From assembly GCA_021234535.1 (NCBI GenBank), contig CM037850.1:744001-808000 (forward strand): a stretch of 64,000 bases of DNA. The letters are read 5' to 3'. Positions 1-11,200 of this stretch are shown piece by piece (within the stretch, counting starts at the first letter, position 1; every line of letters begins with the position of its first letter). The notes under the pieces were generated by a model. That model had not been told where the DNA came from and did not search any database. It worked only from the letters and a program-made list of their open reading frames with translations. This DNA is from Stichopus chloronotus. Lineage: Eukaryota; Echinodermata; Holothuroidea; Aspidochirotida; Stichopodidae. The position numbers were made by a program, and so were the translations under genes.

Positions 1-606
1 AATCTTAGTGGTCTCCATGGGGGATTTAGAGGGTGGTGCCACCCTGCCTGAGTAAAAATTCCTCCCCCCTGAAGCAGCAACCATCCCCTATAAGAGTTCT
101 GCCCCCCTCCCTCCATAAAAGCATCCCTCAACCCCCCAAAAGAAGTTGAAAATATACCATAACTGAAATTTGAAATAGTGCAAGAAATTGTCTCCAACTG
201 ACACAGGTTTGCATCATTTAAAATCTAAATTATCAAAAATTTTGGGGGGTGAGGTTGGACAGCCTCCCTAGCAATCACTTCCCAATTGCATACGTACTTC
301 ACATGGGGCAACACCACCCCCCACACTCCCACTATCCCCCTTTCTCAACTTCTCTTTAAATTCTGTGGAGAACACTGAATCTGTAGGTCTTAAATATTGC
401 ACTTTGATGTTGGTGATTAAAAACACAAACAAGTGAAAAAACTCTATGACAGATATCCTCCTCCTCAGGATTAGTTTTTGAAGGGTTAGCATTAGTCAGA
501 TTATTTGTACATCTTAATATGTTTTGAAACTGTCTTCATTCAGTTTGAAACCATTTAAATTATGGTTGGGATTTTTACAAACTGCTCGATAGGAAGAACG
601 GTTATC
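1..606. other. Non-coding left edge
   Basis: No exon with convincing splice sites or recognisable protein is visible on either strand. The sequence contains C-rich and A-rich patches. The minus-strand open segment at 268-492 has low-complexity composition and no family resemblance. Confidence 0.5.
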
Positions 607-877
607 AGGGTTGTAGCTAGGAAGATGTTAGTGCCAGGCTCTTGGCAAGGGAACTAGCCACTTCTGGTGGGGTCCAGGAGATTACATCAGGACCACCGGT
701 GGAGTGCAGGACAACAGCCCCGTGAGGGTCCAAAGAGCAGTTCTCTGGAGCGCTCTATGTCTTGTATAGAGTAATTTTTTGCGACTGACGGTGAGGCATA
801 AGCTAACAAGGAATGCCTGGCGTGAAGTACTAGTCTCATGCTGGGCCCCTAATGCCGCCCACCGCAGCTACAACCCT
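607..877. mobile_element. Small inverted-repeat element (MITE-like)
   Basis: The 12-base sequence AGGGTTGTAGCT at 607-618 is matched exactly by its inverted complement at 866-877, bounding a 271-bp segment with no coding capacity. This is the layout of a non-autonomous DNA transposon. The flanks share a short TTAT-like string, but a clean target duplication is not evident. The superfamily cannot be named from these ends alone. Confidence 0.55.
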
Positions 878-1120
878 TATATTGTCTCTCTTTCTTATAT
901 TTGGTAGTTTGTGCTTATTCAAGCTATCGTAGGTTGAATGAAGACTTTTGTCGCACAGCATCATTTCTTGTGAAAAATTGATTCACTCTTTGTTCGTATT
1001 TGCATCATTTCTGCTCGGTATTTCTAGGTGTTGCTTGGTATTTCTAGTTGTTGCTTGGTGTTGCTAGGTATTGCTTGGTGTTTCTAATTTAGTATTCTCT
1101 CACCCATTTATTTTTCCCAG

Positions 1121-1255
1121 GCAATGCAAGTCAAGATGAGGTGGAAGAAGATTTTTACGATTTGTTCAACAATCGTAATAGAGAGGTCAGCTATGGGGTG
1201 TTTGAGGATTACCACGAAGGTATCAGCCTAGGAGCAAAGACAGATGATGAGTTTG
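1121..1255 (+). CDS. Orphan coding exon, acidic protein of unknown family
   Basis: A pyrimidine-rich tract ending TTTTTCCCAG precedes an open segment that ends at a GTGAGA donor. The exon is 135 nt and reads in phase 1-1 as an acidic peptide starting NASQDEVEEDFYDLFNN and ending GISLGAKTDDEF. The acidic, aromatic composition looks like genuine protein rather than intronic noise. No family is recognised, and no partner exon was found downstream before 5154, so the rest of the gene would lie to the left or the call is wrong. A second frame is also open for much of the exon, which lowers confidence. Confidence 0.4.
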
Positions 1256-4200
1256 GTGAGATCATGAAAGGTTGTTGGAACTTATGATGATCCAAATCCT
1301 CAGGAGCCATCTTGTCTTTAAGGCTAGATAAAAATTAGTAGTATTTTTCCAATATTGTAGAAAATGTGCAATAGTTGCAGTGCCAGATCCAAGAGGGGAA
1401 GGGGGGGGGGAAGGAGGAGGAGGAAATTTCCCCTCCCCTAGAATTTTCAGAGCAAGTAAAGGTAAAACTCAACAAAGTAGGCCAAGCTCTTTTCTTGCTG
1501 ATCAAATTACTCAATTGCTAGTTTTTATGTAGTAATTGTATCTTGCATCTTAGTGATGTTATTTTCAAAATCTTTTCATACCCTGGAAGGGGAATACTGC
1601 CCCTCCTACACCTGCCTTGGCTGGTATGTGCCCTTGGTATGTAAGCATGTTTGCATGATTCCCCCCCCCCCTCCCCTCCTGGCAATTGGTTCCAGCACTG
1701 AGTCCAGAATATCTTTTTTTTTCATGATTTTTGTGGATATTGAATTGCTTCAACCAAAAATATTGAATTGTCATCCACTAACTAAGAGGTTTGATAATTT
1801 ATGTCGAAATTGCTACATCATGTTTTATGTGCTCACATAATGTTACACTCGTGTGACATCCTATCTTTGCTCTTACTAATGGCAGTTGTTATTTACTTTT
1901 AAAGAACACATTACCCCCTAATATGGACACATAACCCTGCAAGGGGATATGGGATTGTTTAGAAGTAGATACTGTTACAAAAAGAGAAAGAAAAAGAGTT
2001 AATTTTCTTATTGTTAATATTTCATTTTGAAGAGATACTTTGGATGTTCCTCCTGATGTCATAATATTTCTCATTCGTCTCATAGTATATTTTATATCTG
2101 ACAACATTCTGTCTGTGTACGGTATCATAACATCTTTTGTAATTTTCTTTGTATTCACATGCGGTCACCTTGATTGGTTTTCACCTTGATTAGCATTCAC
2201 CTTCCAAAAGACATTCCACAGAGGAATTCAGTAATTTATGATGTATTATAGTTTTCCCTGATTTAAGTTTTCACTTTAAATGAAATGGCTATCAGGGAGA
2301 AACATATATTTATAGGCAGTCATTTCTCGGAGTCACAGGAAAGCTGCCGGAATAGGTCATGTTGAAAATCTCAACAACCCATAATTGCCACTGACCCTTC
2401 CTTTACTTCCTGGAAATGGGAAAACTTTTAAAGAGCAAGTTTAGAGATATTTTTTTCATGGAGTTGATGCAAGCAGTCACCTCAGTCTTGTAATCAGTGA
2501 TATTCCACAGTTAAAATCCAAAATACTGCCAGGAATGTATCCAATTTCTGGCCTTTTTTTCTTCTTTTTTTTGGGGGGGGATGAGGGGGCATTGACAGTG
2601 ATGGAATTAACACATTTGCTTTAGATTTATTGGATCTGACCATTAAGTATGTAAAGGTGGGCAGGAATAATGCTTTCCATAAAAAAGCTTAATATCATTG
2701 GTAACTTACAATGGAAGTTCAAGTTATTGATTTTGTCATTCCACTTTGTTTCTGATTAGCTCTTTCTTTTTGTCTCAACTAAGTTTTCTTTTTTTGGCTT
2801 GTAACAGAAACTCTCCTGTAAGTTACCTCTTGGAGTTTCTTGTTACTCACCTGGAGTATTTTGCCCACCAGTTATTTCTTTCAGTGTGTAGTTTTAAGTA
2901 GCTTTACCCTATGTGAGGCAAATGTAACTTATCGAGGGCAGGATGAATTGTTTTGGTGATGAAGTTGTTTTTGTATTATATTTCCTAACAACAATAATTT
3001 GCATGGAAAATTCTGATTCCATATTACACCTCAAGTTTGACTTATTTGATATTCACAATATGCAGCGGGAATTGCTTGAAATGAAACCATAATTAAAGCC
3101 TATAAAAGCCACAAGAACATCAATGAGGTACTATTGCAGTATTACATGTTCAGTCCACCTCATCATACCTCATATGATTTGAATATTTGCTGTGTGTATT
3201 CCCATGTCAGATTTTACTAGCTTTGGTATATCTTTATCATGTGCTTTACCCCTAAACCATAGCTGGGTTTTGGTTTAGTTACTCTGTGTGAGATGAGGAA
3301 TGGGTAAAGAAGAAAGACTCAACAAGAGAAATTCTATTAAGTAGTTCTTATACATTTCATTATTTGAAGATAGCTTTTCTGCGGGCTTGCCTCGTCAACA
3401 CAAGGTGTCCTTTGAATTAAGATGGAGGGATGTATTCAAGACTGTGGCTAATTCATGCTAATGTTTGTATTCAGTTTAATTACAGTTGTGTAGTTATTCA
3501 TTAATGACTATCATTAATCAATTTGTCCTGATACTTGAACTTGAAGTAAATCATTAAATTGAGATAGCACGAAATGTGACAAGACTGACCTGTTCACAAC
3601 TGTTTTTATTGACATCTTTTTAAACGTTAAAAAATAAGCAACATGATACATAAAAAAAAATACAATGTCCTTTTTGTCCTAGGGTTGGTATGATTCATTT
3701 TATATCCTTGTTTAATTTTATGTGATTTACCCTCCAGTTATTGTACTACTTGATAACAGTCCAGCAGGTACAGCTTAATCGTGCATTTCTTAGAGATGCT
3801 TGCATCGTCCAAAATTCTAATTCCCAGTTTGTTCGTAATACATCGAACAAGTTTGGTTATGTTTTACAGCTGGGATTACGAAGTTAAGCAGTAGACCCAT
3901 GTGCCTCAGTTACAGGGAGAATTTAACTTCAGCTTGTTTGAATCCAGGGATCATGGCCACTAGTCATGGGGTAGTCTGGTACCGTCAACTTCCACGTGTA
4001 ATCAAGTTTTATGACTTGTACTGTGTAACATATAAAACACTCAATGAGACTGTCATTCTCAAAATGCTAATGGTTGCATCATATTACTGAAGATGAATAA
4101 CATATCTATGTTTAGTAATAATGGAACAACGGGATGTATTGTGGCCATTTTCCCAATCCAGTATTACTATTAATAGATATTGTAAACAGTGATGAATATA

Positions 4201-4439
4201 ATGGTCAATGCCATGTACATTTATGTAAAACAAAAATGAGTGCAATTAGCACAAGAGGTACACTAACCACACTATTACAGCTATCACTGAAAACACAAGT
4301 GTACGATAGAGCTAATTACGTAATCAGTCAGCTATGAGCGGAAGCGTTCTAGAAAGGTAGATCTGAACAAAAGGAGAACATTTCCTCAACAGATATTGAT
4401 CATGGCAATAAAAATAAAATGGTAAAAGATGAAAGAAAT
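1256..4439. other. Non-coding interval
   Basis: AT-rich sequence without recognisable exons. It contains homopolymer G/C tracts near 1397-1409 and 1662-1672 and a G run near 2572. No RNA gene, transposase or reverse-transcriptase remnant was seen. Confidence 0.5.
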
Positions 4440-4714
4440 ATGACATGGTGTGATATGTGACATAGCGTAATATGTGGCACGGTGTGATATGTGACATGGT
4501 GTGATATGTAGCATGGTGCAATGTATGACATGGTGTAAGATGTGACAGGGTGTGATATGTGACTGGGTGTGATATGCGACAGGGTGGAATATGTGACATG
4601 GTGCAATATTTACAGGGTGTGACGTATGGCATGATGCAATATGTTACATGGTGTGATGTGTGACAAAGTGTGATTTGTGAAATGGTGTGATATGTGACAT
4701 GGTGTGATATGTGT
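4440..4714. repeat. 17-bp minisatellite, about 16 copies
   Basis: Direct head-to-tail repetition of a unit close to TGACATGGTGTGATATG, with about 10-20% divergence between copies. Long minus-strand open frames over this block (His/Thr/Ser-rich) come from the repeat having few stops and are not genes. Confidence 0.9.
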
Positions 4715-5153
4715 CAAACACCAATTATGAGGGAAAAAATCATTTTCTCTTTCCCCCTTTAAAGTTTTCTGGTGTTTATATGGGCGAGCACTCTGCTTCA
4801 CTCGGTGATACAGTTAGGCCATAGAGTTCAGATAGCAATGACGCAAGTGTTTTATAGGTTTTGCACAAAAGCAACATAAGCTACAATGCATTACACATAG
4901 TGACCTCGCATTGTATCATATATCCGCATCAGTGATCAACTTAACAACAGAGAGAAAATTAAGAGTATATCAAAAGGGTGCTATGAAAGATATAGAAAAA
5001 CAACACTGTGAATTGAAATTCATAAGGCATAAAGTTCTGTGTAGAACTATTCTAATATTAGTATTATTACCATATACCTTGTGTCAAAAATCCTACTGGT
5101 TGCAATTTGTATTGAAACCTTAGCTGAATCGGACGTTATAAAAGCTTCAAAAC

Positions 5154-5211
5154 ATGGAGATGAAGCCTGGCAGACTGCTGATACTAATTGCAGTGATTTT
5201 TTGTGGAAAAG
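5154..5211 (+). CDS. Tie-like exon 1: signal peptide
   Basis: The reading starts at ATG 5154 and gives MEMKPGRLLILIAVIFCGK, a short basic N-terminus followed by a hydrophobic core, typical of a secretory signal. It ends in phase 1 at a strong GGTGAGT donor. The second Met (residue 3) could also initiate. No separate promoter was identified. Confidence 0.65.
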
Positions 5212-8200
5212 GTGAGTATTGCATTCCAGAGGTAAAAAAAAACCAAACCTTAAACAACTAAGCCATAAAAAATCAAGAGGAAGATCGATGGATAGACAGC
5301 TAGATAAACAGACATGTATTACCATGACAGACAATGTTTGTAGTCATTTGGAACCTATGGAACGGTTTACAGCTGGGGTAGATAGTTTTGCCATGCTGAA
5401 TTGAAACAACCTTAAGTCCTGTTTTTCCAACCACATTAAGACAATAGCTATGTGAGGTATACTGTTACCAACCTCATAGTAATGAGTCATCTTTACAACC
5501 TCACAGTGATTCTGTCCCACTCGATCAGGTAACAAAAATAGCACAGTCAAGTGGACATTATTTTCAATTTTTCAAGTTATTCTTGATCTGCATAGCATGG
5601 CTGTTAATCTTTAAATGCCCTTAGATAGGTGCAACTGATTGGTAATTGAGAATTGAGAACATCCGCACTACTTTTTATCTGAGACTTTCAAATAACATTG
5701 ACTGTATCACTGGCCTCTTTTCAGAAATTTATTTCTATTTTTGTTTTTAGTGTGGAGTAACTCGTTCCCTCATATTATGATATTTCTCTTTTAATATTGC
5801 TTTTTTATGACGCAACACATTTTCGTAGTCTCGATTCGTTGATGCTGCTTCTTTTTTTGTGGATTATATTGAATTGCTATATCGTTTTTTCTTTTGTACT
5901 TAACGGCAGTTGTTCAAGTTTTAGATTTGATCGTTTTACCTTTACCGTGAAAGGAGCGGCGGAAGGGGGGGGGGGGGGGGGCGTCGTTGACTAGCAAACG
6001 AATTCAAATCACTCTTTGACCTTACAAGATACAATATTACGTAACAAAAATGAGTGAACGTGATGTTTTTATAACAAATTTGTCGATTCGCTAATTGATT
6101 AGCTCAGTCAAGACTTGTGATAACATAACGCATATCTCAAGATCTCAAGAGATATAACCATGCGGTATTTGTCTTTGTTCTTTAATTCACTATTTCTTCG
6201 TGGAAGTCGATCTTACGTCTGGCCAAGCCCCGGAAGAGTTAGTATGTTTTGTAACTCCTGCTCTGCTGGAACTGAAGTTCAATACCATTGAGATCCTTTG
6301 TATCGAAGGGGACGCATTTGATGTGACTTGTGGCAGTCGTGATAACCCAGAAATATATACAGATGGAAATATCGTTGAATTCAGTGATGGCCTGGTAAGA
6401 GATACAACAGACATGTTGAACATATGGACGGGTTCTCTCCCTGCTGAGTCTGACCCAAACGTAAAACCTCCCGACCTCTCAGGTAACCAATCCCACCAAC
6501 CCTTCTCCCCCCCCCCCCCCCCACACACACACACACGCGACTGTAAGAAATGTCGAGAATGACATGTAAAGTAAATAATACCAACAATATGTTATTGTGT
6601 AGAATGTCTGGCTATTTATGCTGAAGTTTCCAGTATCGAGAACAGTGTTCTTAGCCAAGAGAGTTCTTAACTACTTTAACTCTGACAAAATGCCATGTGT
6701 GATATAGTGTACTGATTAATCGGGGTAAAGATGTATGCGAGGTTGAAGGTGAGCCTATTCGTGAGGCCGGAGATAGACCTGTGTCTGGCACTGGAGGTAA
6801 GTCATACATAGGACAGGAGGTAAGCCTGTATACGAAGCTGGAGGTATACTTCTACTGCTGTATATAAGCAGGGAGGTGCAATTGAGATGGAGATACAACA
6901 GAAACGGTGTCTTTTCAAGAAGCCTACTTTCCGCCAAAATCACCCTCTTTTGCTCACCACTTACAGATTCAATGAGATTAAAGGGTGTCAGGAACTTAAA
7001 GTAAAAAGGTCCATGTCGTCTGCTCCGTTGTAAATTACCAATCGGAAAATTTTCTCCATAGCTATGACATTACCTACCTAGGCCCGGAAGGGACATTTCG
7101 ATATTTCGACATTTCCATTTCGATATTTCCACGTTTTTGTTTCAAGATTTCGATATTTCGAGTGTTTTGTTTCGAAATTTCGATATTTCGACTTTTTAGT
7201 TTCGATATTTCGATGTTTCGAAACATCAAAATTTCGAAACTAAAAAGTCGAAATATCGAACAAAACTTCAAAACATCGAAATGTCCCTTCAGGGCCACGG
7301 AACATTGCCAGTTGCAATCCTTGAAAATCAGGTTTTCAACTTCCGACACGTTTCGACGTCAATCGCAGAAACATTTGAAGTTGTATGAACATGGATAAAC
7401 CCGCTGCAAATTTGCGAAAGTTAGCGAATATTGATAAAACGCTACAGGTAAATATAGTCTAATGACCGTTTTCGTCATTTGCGTATGGCAAAGGCCCATG
7501 TCTTATTCTCAAAAACCAGTCTGTCTTGAAAATTCCAAAGAGATAACCAGTCGTTTTGACTTTTGAGACATTGAGTTGACTGTCGGCAATGGACTTCGCG
7601 CGCATCAAAGCATCTTTTTCTAGGCAGTCCTTTTCAAAGATTATAAACACATGTGACTGAAGATTACTTGGATGTCCCTCGAAATTACATATACATCTCA
7701 CAAAAGAAAAATGGTACTCTAAGCTGTTCGTATCACTTTAGGAAATGAAAGTTATTAACCTGGAGAAAATCTAATAGGGTTAGCCAGTAAATTAACCTTC
7801 CTGTTGTATCCCCTTCCCAACTACATCACCTCTCTGATATGAGGGTGGAGCTAAATCAACACATGTGGCTGGAGGTAAGCCTGTTAACGAGGCTGGAGTT
7901 ACGCCTTTATGTGAGGACGGGGGGTAAGTCGGTATATGAGACTGAAGGTAAGCCTGTTAACGAGGCTTGAGTTACGTCTTTATATGAGGACCGCGGTAAG
8001 TCGATATATTGGGCTAGAGGTAAGTCTGTTTATGAAGCTGACGTTACGGCTATATAGGAGGTTCTAGGTGAGCCCTATAGACTGCTCGTGTTAATTTTAA
8101 GCCTGGCTGGGAGGCTCTAGCTAAGCCTCTCTAGAAGATCGATATGATGTGACATTTGTGGTGTTTTCTTCTGGCATAACACGTTGTCAACCATGTCATT

Positions 8201-11200
8201 ACACTGAATTTAATTCACTTACATTGCGTGTCATTGTGGAAGGTTAGGGATAGTGCGGGGGCCTGTTGGATACACGACCAGCCAGACTTTAACGGGATAG
8301 AACTTGACTGCAGTATATGCATTGAAATCAATTGGTAAATGAATGATCAATGTTTTGTGGCTGGTTAATATATTTTACAAGCAGTATTGTAGTGTGAAGC
8401 AGTATTTCAGTGTGTGAGTATGCTGAGCAAAGGTAGTCGCCAACAGTTTCTCTTCTAATTCGATACCATCTGTTTTTCACCAAAATAGGCAATCACAGAG
8501 GGCTCTTCAGTGGTTGAGTATCTAAACGTAACCCTTACACGGCCGAAGGAAATTGGCTTACAGGGAGCGATCTTTGGTGTTCATTTTTGTGATGCCTTCT
8601 CAACAAGTATTCGTTCAAGAGCGCGTCTTGTCTTACATAACCAAGATAGTGAGTACTATATCAGTAGCCATGGCAACTGCTCGAACTGCATCATGGGGGG
8701 AGATGAGAATCGTTGGTACTGTTTTTTCATTATTATTTCAGAAATCGAACGGGACCGCTGTCACCGAGTAGGCCTAGGTGACTGAATTTGATAACACTGC
8801 TGAGATAGAGAGATACAGGGTCATTCCTTTTTTTCTCTCTCTCTTTTATCGGCTGTTTTATGTTGTTTAATGGAATCACTTTTGTTGAAAGGAATTATAC
8901 TGTTTGAAGGAATACACAGCGATACTGGTACCCTCAAGTAATAGAAGGCGGGTCTCTGCCTGACTTTTTTTGTCGGCAGAAAACCCCCGAATCCAAATGC
9001 TATATATAAATATGTGGCAATGTTTGACTAACAACAGAAGTTACCATTTTTACAACATTTCATACTACTTCATATACTGGTTCTGCGAAAAAAGTTCTCC
9101 GACCGTGTTTATTCTTCTTCAGTGATGGTCTAAACTCTCGGCGTTAAATACCATGACACAATCAAGAGATTTATGGTTACCTTTAAAACATATTTAAACG
9201 CAGTGACGGTGGCCTGGCTTTTATTGTAATTTCTATTATAAAAACATTTATATGACTTAAATTTGCTATTTTGTTGTTGTGTGAAAATTGGCTCAGCATC
9301 TTTTAAAGTGGTATGTTTAGTTGTTGTTTTTTCTTTTAAGTTCCCTAAATTTTCCTAACCTGTGAATTTTGTTTTACATGCTGCTGACAAAAGGTCAAAC
9401 TAAGAGTATCCCTTTGTCTCACATGCAAATGAACATGAAGGAGTAATTAACGTTTTAATTTGGTTTTCAAAACTTCGTTAACCGACATTTTTTTCACATT
9501 AGCACGACTTTGCACATATCCTGTACTAGGAAGGGTCGAAAGATCCAAAACTTTGTCAGTTTCTACACCTTTTAGGTGTGAAACATTACTAATTATGCGA
9601 TAATTATAAGCATTGCTATGTGTTTGTACCCATCAAAATCCTCGCAAATTGCTAATCGATGTAAACCTGTGTACGATGGACATTGCAGTTGTTCTTAGCA
9701 CGGTAATCTGAATATCCAGAGACAGAAATAGATGAACAGGGCTTTGCACGTATAGAGTGCAAATACGCAGGCTTGTGTTTTAGAAAGTGATTCACAAACA
9801 TCTGGTATATATACATACTGCAATATGATTAAATATCACCCAAACACGAAAAAAAAAAAATTATCAAATATTATTTGCATAACAAATATGTAACCGTAAC
9901 AACCATATTCATTATTATCTGGTGTAATTTACAAAATGATATTTCTTTATGACCACAACAGTCGCTGTTACGTTTGACATACCTGTAGCTATTCGTTAAG
10001 AACCAGTCTTTATTAAGAAAAAAACTCACTGTTGTGAGCAATTAAGAAAAGAATGCTGTATGGTTCCAAATATTTTACTTTCTTTTCTTACAGTTCTCAT
10101 TCCGCATGAGGCCATCAGAACCCACATAGTGTCTGTTGGTGATAGCCTTCGTTTGTGTGTAGAAAGCGCTCACATACCGAAAACTTGGAAGGGGCCCATA
10201 GAATGGGCCTTCAACGGCAAACAGCCCGGATGGTTGAGACGGTGGACCGGTTCACCTTGTATTCGAATCAACAGCGTTGAAACCTGTCAGGCCGGTGTAT
10301 ACGAAGCTTACCGAAGGATATGTGGTCGCCATGGCCACCAACATGCATTTTTTGATGTCAAAGTGCGCGGTATGAGTACTACGTCACAGTAGATTAGTAA
10401 TCTTTATGGCAAAACACATAGTACTGTAGTTGGGTTTACCCTTCACATGTTAGTGCAAGACATAGGCCTACATTATGCTAGTAATTGGTAACCTCTTATT
10501 GTTCTTAACATTTGTGGTACGCATAGAGTGCCCGTAAGTCTCCCAAAACGACAAATGTAATGAAGTTGTCATTGGTTCCATCGTCCCTAATAAGAATGCT
10601 CGCGAAGTCCACAGATGTCGCTTTCATTCGACATAAGTACTGTACAATTTTATCTCACTTCGGATAGTTCCGTCCAATAAGAGCACTATAGTTGACATAG
10701 TTTATCGAACAAGATTGCGCTAAACTTACATGTATCAATTTTGTTCGACATACCAGTTTCATCTCATATCTGACAGTTTTGTCCAATCAGAGCACTAGTC
10801 TAGTGAAAGTGACATTTTTAGTCAATAGGACTACGACATATGTCTATTTAATTCGACAAGTGACAGCTTCTTTTACATTTGTAAGTTCTGTCCACTCAGA
10901 GTACAAGAAGGTGACACATGTCAATTTAAGTTTAATTCAGTTTTATGTTATTTCTTTTGTTTTTCACGGCCTTTTTATTGGAACGACTATCAACATATAT
11001 ATGTAAGCATATTGCTATCATTAATTTTGTTTTCTTTCTATTTTATACCTAACGTTGTCGGTATAATTACAAATTGTTATAACGTAAAGTTACGAGAATT
11101 AAAACTGAAAGGTTGCATTTTGTCAATCTTTTAGAAAGCGTTAATCTCACTCCTTTTTAGTCTGGTGATCACTCTAGACAAACTCTACAAGAGTAAATTC

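Noticed and set aside
4324..4801. Long minus-strand open frames rich in His, Thr and Ser
   Set aside because: They lie on the 17-bp minisatellite, and their peptides simply repeat with the DNA unit.
5136..5143. TATAAAAG just upstream of the Tie-like start codon
   Set aside because: It is only about ten bases before the ATG, so a start site 25-30 bases downstream would fall inside the coding sequence. It cannot be the promoter TATA box for this start.
7074..7398. Overlapping Arg/Asn/Ile/Glu-rich open frames on both strands
   Set aside because: Both are products of the palindromic ATTTCGAT repeat element and not genes.
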